From Thiothrix litoralis (GTDB taxonomy: Bacteria > Pseudomonadota > Gammaproteobacteria > Thiotrichales > Thiotrichaceae), in NCBI RefSeq assembly GCF_017901135.1, contig NZ_CP072801.1:1364001-1428000 (forward strand): a stretch of 64,000 nt of DNA. Direction: 5' to 3'. The notes under the pieces were generated by a model. It was not told the origin of the DNA. It did not search any database and was given only the letters and a program-made list of their open reading frames with translations. Position 1 is the first letter of the stretch. Each line of letters starts with the position of its first letter. The position numbers were made by a program, and so were the translations under genes. Shown one piece after another: positions 8,846-16,764 of the stretch.

Positions 8846-9186
8846 GGCTCATCCTCGGCGGGTAATTGCAGTGCGGCCTGAATGGCTGCGTGAATTCGCG
8901 CTGGCAGTGGTTCGGAATGGAGTTCACAGTGATAATGCCCATCCACATACAGGTACATTGCGGGCAAATGGAAAATTTCCAGCGCGTTCACCAGCCCGCC
9001 ATTGTGGACGGCATCCACCTCGAAGACGGGTAAGGCTGGAAACTCACGCCGGTATTTTTCCAGTGCAATCTTGAGGTTGCGACACGCCCCACAGTTGGGC
9101 GCGGTGAAAAACACCAATGCCGCGCCGGGCGTTTCTGTCAGCACATGGTGAAAATTGAGATCGGTAAGGCTTGCAATCGTTGTCAT
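8842..9186 (-). CDS. Thioredoxin-fold protein with CGAC active site
   Basis: A 114-residue single thioredoxin domain with the redox motif CGAC at Cys32-Cys35 (FFTAPNCGACRNLK) and the cis-Pro region FHLPAMYLYVDG around residue 74. There is no signal peptide, so it is predicted cytosolic. The first of two genes in a 4-nt-overlapping pair with ampD; no functional link between the two is obvious. It is divergently oriented from the ATPase gene at 9270. Target disulfides unknown. Confidence 0.85.
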   Translation of the reverse strand: MTTIASLTDLNFHHVLTETPGAALVFFTAPNCGACRNLKIALEKYRREFPALPVFEVDAVHNGGLVNALEIFHLPAMYLYVDGHYHCELHSEPLPARIHAAIQAALQLPAEDEP

Positions 9187-9230
9187 GATGGGGATTATAC
9201 ATGCACTTGTTCACGCCTCTAGCCGGAATT

Positions 9231-9239
9231 TGCTATAGT
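9231..9239 (+). promoter_or_regulatory. Extended -10 element for the ATPase/TOPRIM genes
   Basis: TGCTATAGT fits an extended -10, ending 30 nt upstream of the ATG at 9270. TTCACG lies 18 nt further upstream as a weak -35. The next gene has an AAGGA ribosome-binding site at 9257-9261. Confidence 0.4.
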
Positions 9240-9269
9240 TCGGAGACTTATGGATGAAGGACAACCACC

Positions 9270-10205
9270 ATGCTCGACAGCCTGCACATCAAGAATTTCC
9301 GCTGCTTTGAAGACCTCACCATCCCCTCGCTGGGGCGGGTAAATCTGATCGTGGGGAAGAACAATAGCGGGAAGAGTACGTTGTTGGAGGCTATTGCACT
9401 TTTTTCACAGCATGGTCATTCACAGGCTTTAAAGGATATTGCAAAAATGAGGGGTGAAGTATTTTCAAAAAAAACCCTAAGTATTTTAGAAGGAGATTCC
9501 TATATTGGGGATTCATCTAAAAAAAACCATATTCAATATAAACATCACTCACAAAATGGTCGTGTGGATGTTAGTGTAGTGATAAACGACAAGAATCTTA
9601 CAGAAAAGCATGTGCACGAACAACTATTCCCCGAAGATAATCATACATTTTCCTTCATCAAAACAACCATATATCCAGAAAAAGAATTAGCTAAGGCATG
9701 GGATAAAATAAGAATACAAAAAAAAGACCAGCTACTAAAAAATGCCTTACAGATTATAGATAAAAATATTGACGATGTTTTTTACACAACAAACCAAGTG
9801 ACTATGGTTTCTGTTGCAGGCGAAGAAGAAGCTCGCTCTATAAAATCTATGGGTGAAGGCATGAGTCGTCTACTGCAAATATTCCTGTACGCTTATCAAG
9901 CCAAAGGTGGCTATCTGATGATCGACGAGTTCGAAAATGGCTTGCACTATTCGATTCAGGAAGATGTGTGGGAGAAGCTATTCAAGTTAGCAAAGGAGCT
10001 TGATATTCAGGTATTTGCGACAACTCATAGCGAAGACACAGTGAAAGCATTTTGCAAGGTATCGCTTGCAGATGAAGAAGTTGACGGCAAACTCATTTCA
10101 CTGGGACGCAGTGCCGCAATTGCCGACAACGGAAAAATTCTTGCGGATGTTTACGATGAAAAGACTCTTGTCTGGATTGTTCAATCTGGCATGGAGGTTC
10201 GTTAA
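9270..10205 (+). CDS. OLD/RecF-like AAA15 ATPase, putative defence component
   Basis: A 311-residue ABC-class ATPase starting MLDSLHIKNFRCFEDL, the typical first strand of RecF/OLD-type ATPases. Walker A is GKNNSGKST (29-37), a signature-like segment IKSMGEGMSRLL is at 191-202, Walker B is YLMIDEFENGLH (215-226) and the H-loop His253 is in FATTHSED. It lacks the C-terminal TOPRIM of true OLD proteins, but a separate TOPRIM protein follows with a 1-nt overlap (10205). The start has an AAGGA site 8 nt upstream. The middle (about 9400-9870) is clearly richer in A and T than either end, as if the central domain were exchanged. Such ATPase/TOPRIM pairs occur in anti-phage systems; that role is inferred. 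Confidence 0.85.
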   Translation: MLDSLHIKNFRCFEDLTIPSLGRVNLIVGKNNSGKSTLLEAIALFSQHGHSQALKDIAKMRGEVFSKKTLSILEGDSYIGDSSKKNHIQYKHHSQNGRVDVSVVINDKNLTEKHVHEQLFPEDNHTFSFIKTTIYPEKELAKAWDKIRIQKKDQLLKNALQIIDKNIDDVFYTTNQVTMVSVAGEEEARSIKSMGEGMSRLLQIFLYAYQAKGGYLMIDEFENGLHYSIQEDVWEKLFKLAKELDIQVFATTHSEDTVKAFCKVSLADEEVDGKLISLGRSAAIADNGKILADVYDEKTLVWIVQSGMEVR

Positions 10206-10885
10206 TGACCGACCAACGTATTCTTTTAGTTGAAGGTGAAAGTGATAAAGATTTTTGTCAGCAATTAATTTGCACCCTTAAACTAAATGTAACTATCGAA
10301 CCCGAAACACCTAGAAGTTTATGTCAACACGCAGAAAGTGATGGCGTTGATGTCTTACGCACCATTGCTTTACCTTTTGCTCTGACTCGTCTCAGCAAAA
10401 AACAAATAACGCATTTAGCCGTTATTGTAGACGCAGACTCATCTGTTCATGGTTATGGTTTTCTCAAACGCCGCGCACAGATCACGGTATTATTAGAGCA
10501 ACATGGCTATATCATTCCAACATTACAGACTCCATTTAGTCAGGGCGAAATATTTCCACACACCAAAGCAGGCATCCCATCTGTTGGCTTATGGATCATG
10601 CCAACCCACAGCACTGATGGAATGCTAGAAGATTTACTGCTCGATAATTTAGGTAATCCCGCGCAACAATCCTTACTAAGCAAAGCCGACGCGGCTATCA
10701 GTGATTTAGGCGACTTACGCACGTTTAAAGACACACACTTATCCAAAGCTCGCCTTTCCACCCTACTGGCATGGCAAAAGAAACCCGGTACATCCGCAGG
10801 CAAAGCCTATCAATCGGGTGTATTCAGCGCCGACTCCACAGCCATCACTGCATTCACCCTCTGGCTCCAAAAAGTATTCCAATAA
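10205..10885 (+). CDS. TOPRIM-like protein, DUF3226 family
   Basis: A 226-residue protein beginning RILLVEGESDKDF with the TOPRIM Glu10. It continues to LAVIVDADSSVHG with the paired acidic residues Asp76 and Asp78, and then to IMPTHSTDGMLEDLLLD (130-146), typical of DUF3226. TOPRIM domains bind Mg2+ and occur in topoisomerases, primases, OLD nucleases and the effector halves of defence pairs. It starts on the last base of the ATPase stop codon and ends 1 nt before the Rep helicase, so all three are likely one transcript. Nuclease activity is not shown by sequence alone. Confidence 0.8.
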   Translation: MTDQRILLVEGESDKDFCQQLICTLKLNVTIEPETPRSLCQHAESDGVDVLRTIALPFALTRLSKKQITHLAVIVDADSSVHGYGFLKRRAQITVLLEQHGYIIPTLQTPFSQGEIFPHTKAGIPSVGLWIMPTHSTDGMLEDLLLDNLGNPAQQSLLSKADAAISDLGDLRTFKDTHLSKARLSTLLAWQKKPGTSAGKAYQSGVFSADSTAITAFTLWLQKVFQ

Positions 10886-10886
10886 C

Positions 10887-12884
10887 ATGAACGGACTCAA
10901 CCCTGAACAACAAGCTGCGGTCACGCACCTCGGCTCTCCCCTCCTCGTCCTCGCGGGCGCAGGCAGTGGCAAAACCCGTGTGATCACCCAGAAAATTGCC
11001 TGGATGATCCGCAAAGGCGTGCATTCTGCCGACCAAATCGCCGCGATCACCTTCACCAACAAGGCCGCCCGCGAAATGCGCGAACGCGCCACGCAACTCT
11101 TGACCAAGGAAGAAGCCAAAGGCTTAACCGTTTCCACCTTCCACACCCTTGGCCTCAATATCATCAAGCGCGAAGCCAAACGCCTCGGCTACAAAAAGAA
11201 TTTCAGCATCCTCGACGCGCAAGACAGTGCCGCCATCCTCAAAGAACTCGCCCACAAAGAAGATGTGGAGGAAGCCGATAACCTGCGCTGGATCATTTCC
11301 CGCTGGAAAAACGACTTCATCTCAATCGAGCAAGCCGCCCTGCTCGCCAATACCACCGACGAAAAACTCGCCGCGATTTTATACGAAAAATACCAGCGTC
11401 AAATCAAAGCCTATAACGCCGTCGACTTTGATGACTTGATCGTGCTACCCGTGCAATTGTTCGAGCAACACCCCGACGCCCTGCAACACTGGCAAAATAA
11501 ATTACGCTACCTGCTAGTCGACGAATACCAAGACACCAACGCCTGCCAATACCGCCTGATCCGCTTGCTGGCTGGCGTTCGTGGCGCACTGACTGCCGTA
11601 GGCGACGACGACCAATCCATCTACGCTTGGCGCGGCGCACGCCCGGAAAACATTGCGCAATTACAGCAAGATTACCCCATGCTCAAGGTCGTCAAGCTGG
11701 AACAAAACTACCGTTCCACCAGCCGCATCTTGCAAAGCGCCAACAAACTCATCGGCAATAACCCACATTTATTCGAGAAAAATCTGTGGAGCACCCTCGG
11801 CGAAGGCGACCCGATCCGTATCATGCCCGCCCGCACCCCCGAACACGAAGTCGAAAAAGTTGTCGGAGAAATCCTCAAATCCCGCTTCCGCGACCGCGCT
11901 GAGTTCAAGGATTTCGCCATCCTCTACCGAGGCAATCACCAAAGCCGCTTGTTTGAAAAAGCCCTGCGCGAAAACAATATCGCCTACAAAATCAGCGGTG
12001 GCACCTCGTTTTTCTCACGCGCCGAAGTCAAAGACATCCTCGCCTACCTGCGCCTGATCAGCAATCCCGACGACGATGCCGCCTTCCTGCGCATCATCAA
12101 CACGCCCAAACGCGAAATCGGCACGTCCACGCTGGAAAAGCTCGGTGAATACGCCCACGAACGCAAAACCAGCCTGCTCACTGCCGCCCAAGAACTCGGC
12201 TTTGCCCAGCGCGTGTCTGCCAAAGCCACCCAGCGCATCGAAACCTTCTGCGGCTGGCTGCACGAAGTCACCCGTGCCGCCGAAAATGCCGACCCCACCA
12301 AAATCACCCAACAAGTCATCAATGACATCGGCTACGAAGACTGGCTAAAAAACACCTGCAATACCCCCAAACAAGCCGAATCGCGCATGAAAAACGTCTG
12401 GGAAATCGTCGAATGGATCCGCAAACTCCACGACGATGGCGCAGGCAAAGAAACCCTCAGCGACATCATCGCCCACATGAGTCTGGTTGACATGCTGGAG
12501 CGTAATAATGAAGAAAAAGAACAGGATGCGGTCAGCCTAATGACCTTACACGCCGCCAAAGGGCTGGAATTCCCCAGCGTGTTTCTGGTCGGTGTTGAAG
12601 AAGAACTCCTGCCCCACGCCAACAGCGTCGACGAACAAAGCATTCAGGAAGAACGCCGCCTCGCCTACGTCGGCATTACCCGCGCCCAGAAAAACCTCAC
12701 CATCAGCTACGCCAAAACCCGTTCGCGCTACGGCGAAGCCTCCACCGTCGAACCCAGCCGTTTCCTTGACGAATTACCGCCAGAACATCTGGAATGGGAA
12801 GACAAAAAAGTGGTCACACCCGAAGAGCGGCAAGCGACCGCCAGTGCATATGTAGCTAATTTACAAGCATTATTAGGGGATTAA
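10887..12884 (+). CDS. rep: ATP-dependent DNA helicase Rep (UvrD/PcrA superfamily 1)
   Basis: A 665-residue 3'-5' SF1A helicase: Walker A AGAGSGKT (23-30), motif II LLVDEYQDTN, motif III VGDDDQSIYAWRGA, motif IV LEQNYRS, and C-terminal motifs VSLMTLHAAKGLEFP and RRLAYVGITRA. Length and N-terminus (MNGLNPEQQAAV) match Rep, which clears proteins ahead of replication forks. The open frame extends 23 codons upstream, but the ATG at 10887, 2 nt after the previous stop, gives the normal start. Codon use is host-like GC-rich, unlike the AT-rich centre of the ATPase. Direct abutment to an ATPase/TOPRIM pair is unusual for rep and recalls Gabija (ATPase-TOPRIM plus UvrD-like helicase). Confidence 0.93.
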   Translation: MNGLNPEQQAAVTHLGSPLLVLAGAGSGKTRVITQKIAWMIRKGVHSADQIAAITFTNKAAREMRERATQLLTKEEAKGLTVSTFHTLGLNIIKREAKRLGYKKNFSILDAQDSAAILKELAHKEDVEEADNLRWIISRWKNDFISIEQAALLANTTDEKLAAILYEKYQRQIKAYNAVDFDDLIVLPVQLFEQHPDALQHWQNKLRYLLVDEYQDTNACQYRLIRLLAGVRGALTAVGDDDQSIYAWRGARPENIAQLQQDYPMLKVVKLEQNYRSTSRILQSANKLIGNNPHLFEKNLWSTLGEGDPIRIMPARTPEHEVEKVVGEILKSRFRDRAEFKDFAILYRGNHQSRLFEKALRENNIAYKISGGTSFFSRAEVKDILAYLRLISNPDDDAAFLRIINTPKREIGTSTLEKLGEYAHERKTSLLTAAQELGFAQRVSAKATQRIETFCGWLHEVTRAAENADPTKITQQVINDIGYEDWLKNTCNTPKQAESRMKNVWEIVEWIRKLHDDGAGKETLSDIIAHMSLVDMLERNNEEKEQDAVSLMTLHAAKGLEFPSVFLVGVEEELLPHANSVDEQSIQEERRLAYVGITRAQKNLTISYAKTRSRYGEASTVEPSRFLDELPPEHLEWEDKKVVTPEERQATASAYVANLQALLGD

Positions 12885-12890
12885 GCCCCC

Positions 12891-13505
12891 TCACGACGCT
12901 GGTTTCAAACGCGCCACTTCCCCAAAGTACGCGTACTCCCCCGCCCCCAGCCGCCCTATGGGCTGGAAAGCGGCAGCATCCACGTTAAGACGACCAGCTT
13001 CATTGATACTCGCAATACTATCAGCCGCATACAGCGCCTTGATCTTGCCCAGCAATAAGGCATAGCTACCATCCCCCAACGGAACTTCTGAATACAATTC
13101 ACAGGCAAACGCCACCCGGCAATCTTTCAGACGGGGCAAGCTGAACCCTTCAAACGCAACGGTTTCTAATCCCAACATCTCAATTTCAGAAGCACCCTCT
13201 GGCAAGCTCGCCGCACTGGCATTCAAGGATTCCAGCATCTCGGTATGCGCGATGTGCACCACAAATTGCTTACGTGCTTGAATATTGCGGCGGGTATCCT
13301 TAAGCGCACCATCGGGCTTACTCCCCACCGATAAGCTCAGCAGCGGTGGATCACTGTTAACCGCCGCAAAATACGAAAAGGGCGCAAGGTTTAAGCTGCC
13401 GTCCTCATTTTCCGACAGCACCCAAGCGATGGGACGCGGCACAATGGTTTGCGTCATCGCAAAATAAATATCAGAGGATGACATCCGTGAAAAATCGAGA
13501 TACAT
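12891..13505 (-). CDS. Flavin reductase-like, FMN-binding protein
   Basis: A 204-residue flavin_reduct-fold protein with conserved QTIVPRPIAWVLSENEDG near the N-terminus, then NLAPFSYFAAVNSDPPLLSLSVG, the FMN-binding core of flavoredoxin/PNPOx-like reductases. The frame extends to 13568, but the ATG at 13505 begins at the expected MYLDFSRM. It converges with rep with only a 6-nt gap and is divergent from the TrpB2 gene. It may reduce free FMN or use bound FMN; substrate unknown. Confidence 0.8.
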   Translation of the reverse strand: MYLDFSRMSSSDIYFAMTQTIVPRPIAWVLSENEDGSLNLAPFSYFAAVNSDPPLLSLSVGSKPDGALKDTRRNIQARKQFVVHIAHTEMLESLNASAASLPEGASEIEMLGLETVAFEGFSLPRLKDCRVAFACELYSEVPLGDGSYALLLGKIKALYAADSIASINEAGRLNVDAAAFQPIGRLGAGEYAYFGEVARLKPAS

Positions 13506-13593
13506 AATAATTAATCCTGTAGTTTTTGCATTGCACACTTCTGGTGCAAATGGGAATATAAAGCCCACAATTCACATGGAAAAGGAGATGTGC

Positions 13594-14943
13594 ATGACCA
13601 CCAAAATATACCTGCCTGAATCAGAAATGCCTACTCATTGGTACAACGTTGTTGCCGACATGCCCAAGCCGCCGCTGCCCTATTTGGGACCAGATGGCAA
13701 CCCGGTTCCCCCCGAAGCAATGCTGGCAATTTTTCCCGAAGCCTTAGTGATGCAAGAAGTCAGCGCCGAACGCTGGATCAAAATCCCCGACCCGGTACGC
13801 GAAGCCCTGACCATGTGGCGTCCCTCCCCTCTCTTCCGCGCCCACCGACTGGAAAAGCTGCTAAAAACACCCGCGAAAATCTACTACAAAAACGAAGCCG
13901 TTAGCCCGGCAGGTTCGCACAAACCCAATACCGCCGTGGCACAAGCGTATTACAACCAGCAAGCAGGCATCAAACGCCTTGCCACTGAAACCGGCGCAGG
14001 CCAGTGGGGCTGTTCACTCGCGCTGGCGGGGCAAATGTTCGGGCTGGAAGTGCGCGTCTACATGGTCAAGGTCAGTTACCAACAAAAACCTTACCGCCGT
14101 TCCCTGATGCAAACTTGGGGTGCAGAAGTCTTCGCCAGCCCCACCGACATGACTGAATCAGGCCGTGCCATCCTCGCTGCCCACCCGGACTCACAAGGCT
14201 CACTCGGCATCGCTATTTCCGAGGCAGTGGAAGAAGCTGCCAGCCGTGCCGACACCAATTACGCGCTAGGTTCGGTGCTCAACCACGTCATGCTGCACCA
14301 AACCATTATTGGTCAGGAAGCCCGCAAACAACTGGAAATAGTGGGTGATTACCCCGACATGATTTTCGCCTCATGTGGCGGTGGCTCCAACTTCGGCGGG
14401 ATTGCCTTCCCATTTTTTGCCGATAAAGCAGCCGGGAAAAATGTACGGCTGGTGGCAGTAGAACCCACTTCCTGCCCAACTCTCACCAAAGGTATTTATG
14501 CTTATGACTACGGTGATACCGCTGGCCTGACTCCACTGATGAAGATGTATACGCTAGGCCATGACTTCATGCCACCGGGTATTCACGCGGGCGGGTTGCG
14601 TTACCACGGCGAATCCGCACTGATCAGCCAATTGTACAACGAAGGCTTACTCGAAGCTGTCGCCATACCTCAACTGGAAACCTTCGCAGCGGGCGTGATG
14701 TTCGCTAAAACCGAAGGCATCGTTGCCGCACCGGAGTCTTGCCATGCTATCGCCGCTACCATCCGTGAAGCCCAGAACTGCGCAAAAACCGGCGAAAGTA
14801 AAACCTTGCTGTTCAACCTGTCAGGCCACGGGCATTTCGACATGACCTCTTATGAACGCTACCTGCGAGGTGAGTTGACTGACTTCGACTACCCCGAAGA
14901 AGCTATCAAGGAATCACTCGCCCACCTGCCGAAAGTTGGCTAG
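13594..14943 (+). CDS. Tryptophan synthase beta-like chain, TrpB2 type
   Basis: A 449-residue PLP enzyme of the TrpB2 clade, longer than classical TrpB. The PLP lysine is in SPAGSHKPNTA (Lys110), the phosphate loop is ASCGGGSNFGG, and the C-terminus holds LFNLSGHGHFD. TrpB2 proteins synthesise tryptophan from indole and serine, often independently of TrpA. The frame opens earlier (13531), but the ATG at 13594 has AAGGAG 6 nt upstream and is chosen. No other trp gene is nearby; a role in indole salvage is inferred. Confidence 0.88.
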   Translation: MTTKIYLPESEMPTHWYNVVADMPKPPLPYLGPDGNPVPPEAMLAIFPEALVMQEVSAERWIKIPDPVREALTMWRPSPLFRAHRLEKLLKTPAKIYYKNEAVSPAGSHKPNTAVAQAYYNQQAGIKRLATETGAGQWGCSLALAGQMFGLEVRVYMVKVSYQQKPYRRSLMQTWGAEVFASPTDMTESGRAILAAHPDSQGSLGIAISEAVEEAASRADTNYALGSVLNHVMLHQTIIGQEARKQLEIVGDYPDMIFASCGGGSNFGGIAFPFFADKAAGKNVRLVAVEPTSCPTLTKGIYAYDYGDTAGLTPLMKMYTLGHDFMPPGIHAGGLRYHGESALISQLYNEGLLEAVAIPQLETFAAGVMFAKTEGIVAAPESCHAIAATIREAQNCAKTGESKTLLFNLSGHGHFDMTSYERYLRGELTDFDYPEEAIKESLAHLPKVG

Positions 14944-15054
14944 TCATTTAGCTTCAGGCTCCTTCGGCGCGTCTGCTGTCTCTGCCACGTCGAAGGCGCT
15001 TCACTCTCACCACTTGTTGGCCAGCTTTTTACCCTTGAAGCGCACCAGAAATCC

Positions 15055-16764
15055 TTAATCCGGGTAAAGTGCCGTCAGCCCTGAATCCTTGGCGTGTGTC
15101 GCACCCGCTGGCTTGAAGTCCTGAAGTGCCTGTAGCAAAGCAGCACCTTGCCAGCCGCCACTACTGCGCCCGTAAAGCACTGCATTCAACGCATCAATTT
15201 CAGCTTGTAAACGGGGCGGCGCTTGTTCACGCAGCGAAGCAAGCAAGGCTGGGCGAATATTTAACCCCACGCCAATCCACTGCACCAACGCATCATGGCT
15301 TGCCTGCGCTTTGTTTTGTTGGCAAGCCTGCTCAAGCTGCTTCCACACTATTTTCGCATCGGCAGGCTTGCGGGGTGAAGGAACAGCAGCAGAAATCCTT
15401 GCTGTTGTTTGCGGAACAGGGCTACGGGATGTTTGCCACCAACGCCATACTAACCAAGCAAGCGTTGCCACCACCCAAATCAACAGTACACTTGCTGCAA
15501 ATCTGCCCCACGAAAACCATGATTCATCCGGCTCAGGTGCAGCACTAAGGGCTTGCTTGTCGGGTGTTGAAGCAGCTTGTGGCTGGCTCGTGGCAGGTGA
15601 TGCTGGCACGGCCTCCCCACCTGTTACCACCAGCTTGGCTGGCTCAACCTTGGCCGTTTCCTGCTTGCCGGTGCTGGTATTCCACCAATCGACCGCTATG
15701 CCGGGGAAATCGTATTGGCCATTGTAAGGCGCAACCACTACCCACTTTTCCTGACGCACGCCGACGACGCCATTATTTCCCGCGTCATTACGCAATTCTG
15801 GCTTATCGGTGTATGCCTTGATGCCTGCCGGAATCGGAATATCAAGTTTGGGCAATTGTTCCGCTGCCAGCCCATCCGCCACGATGGCCAGGGTCAGGGT
15901 AACGGGTTCACCCGCTTTGAGTTTATCCGGGGGGATTTGCCAGTGGGCATTCAGGGTAAGGCTGTTGGCGGGCAGCCATTGCTTGCCGGTATAACTGGCG
16001 GGTTGCCCTTGCACTTGCAGGGTTAACGGTTCGGAAAAACGCCGGATACGCTTGCCACTCAAACCAAACGGGTCAAAAGTGTTCGACCCCGGCTCGGCAA
16101 GGATACCTTCAAAGGTGGTGCGCCCCAACGTCAACTTGCCGCTTTGCTGCGGGGTCAAGGCATAGCGGCGCTCGATCACCTGATAATTACGCCCGTTACG
16201 CATCATCGTGGTATTGCGGGTATTGCCAACCTGTTCGATATCACCCTTGCCGCTTTCAATCGGCGGATGGCTCAAGCTGGCTTGCTGCTCCAACGGCGTG
16301 ACGTGAAACATGCGCTGGGTCACGATGGTTTGTTGCTGCACAAACGGCTGCTGCGGCTCAGCACTCAGTTCGATGAAAATATCGGGTGCGCCGCCAGCAG
16401 TGGGCTGTGGCTGGTCTAGCACTTGCACATCCAGCGACTGGCTTTTATCGCTGCCAAACTGGATGACCGGAATGGTCACTGTCCCGGTTTTACGCGGGTA
16501 AAGCCGTAATTCCCACGTGGTGCTAATGGTGCTAACACCGTTGATCATGCTGAAACTGTTGCTTTGGGAACGCCCGCGTACCTCAAAATCCTGTTCCAGC
16601 GGGGAAAAATCAGGGTCGGCGGACACCATACCATTCGCCTTAAAGGTCAGGACAACCGGGTCGCCCAAGGCCACCGGATTACGGTCAATCTGGGCAACGA
16701 TGGCAGCCGCCTGCGCCCAAAATGGCAGGAACCACAACACTGCCATCAAGAGTAACCTTACCAT
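15055..16764 (-). CDS. BatD-family aerotolerance protein
   Basis: A 569-residue envelope protein with a signal peptide (LLLMAVLWFLPFWAQA, residues 4-19). It has a beta-rich periplasmic region beginning AAIVAQIDRNPVALGDPV, a Pro/Ala/Ser/Thr-rich linker (about 390-420), one membrane segment (FAASVLLIWVVATLAWLVW, near 430) and a cytosolic tail. This is the BatD/oxygen-tolerance layout. It overlaps the BatB-like gene upstream by 7 nt and is the last gene of the MoxR-Bat operon. The molecular role of BatD is not established; the operon is linked to envelope stress and aerotolerance. Confidence 0.88.
   Translation of the reverse strand: MVRLLLMAVLWFLPFWAQAAAIVAQIDRNPVALGDPVVLTFKANGMVSADPDFSPLEQDFEVRGRSQSNSFSMINGVSTISTTWELRLYPRKTGTVTIPVIQFGSDKSQSLDVQVLDQPQPTAGGAPDIFIELSAEPQQPFVQQQTIVTQRMFHVTPLEQQASLSHPPIESGKGDIEQVGNTRNTTMMRNGRNYQVIERRYALTPQQSGKLTLGRTTFEGILAEPGSNTFDPFGLSGKRIRRFSEPLTLQVQGQPASYTGKQWLPANSLTLNAHWQIPPDKLKAGEPVTLTLAIVADGLAAEQLPKLDIPIPAGIKAYTDKPELRNDAGNNGVVGVRQEKWVVVAPYNGQYDFPGIAVDWWNTSTGKQETAKVEPAKLVVTGGEAVPASPATSQPQAASTPDKQALSAAPEPDESWFSWGRFAASVLLIWVVATLAWLVWRWWQTSRSPVPQTTARISAAVPSPRKPADAKIVWKQLEQACQQNKAQASHDALVQWIGVGLNIRPALLASLREQAPPRLQAEIDALNAVLYGRSSGGWQGAALLQALQDFKPAGATHAKDSGLTALYPD

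Noticed and set aside
10887-12884. Calling the helicase GajB outright
   Set aside because: At 665 residues with all Rep-type motifs and host codon use it looks like housekeeping Rep; the Gabija resemblance is kept as a hypothesis only.
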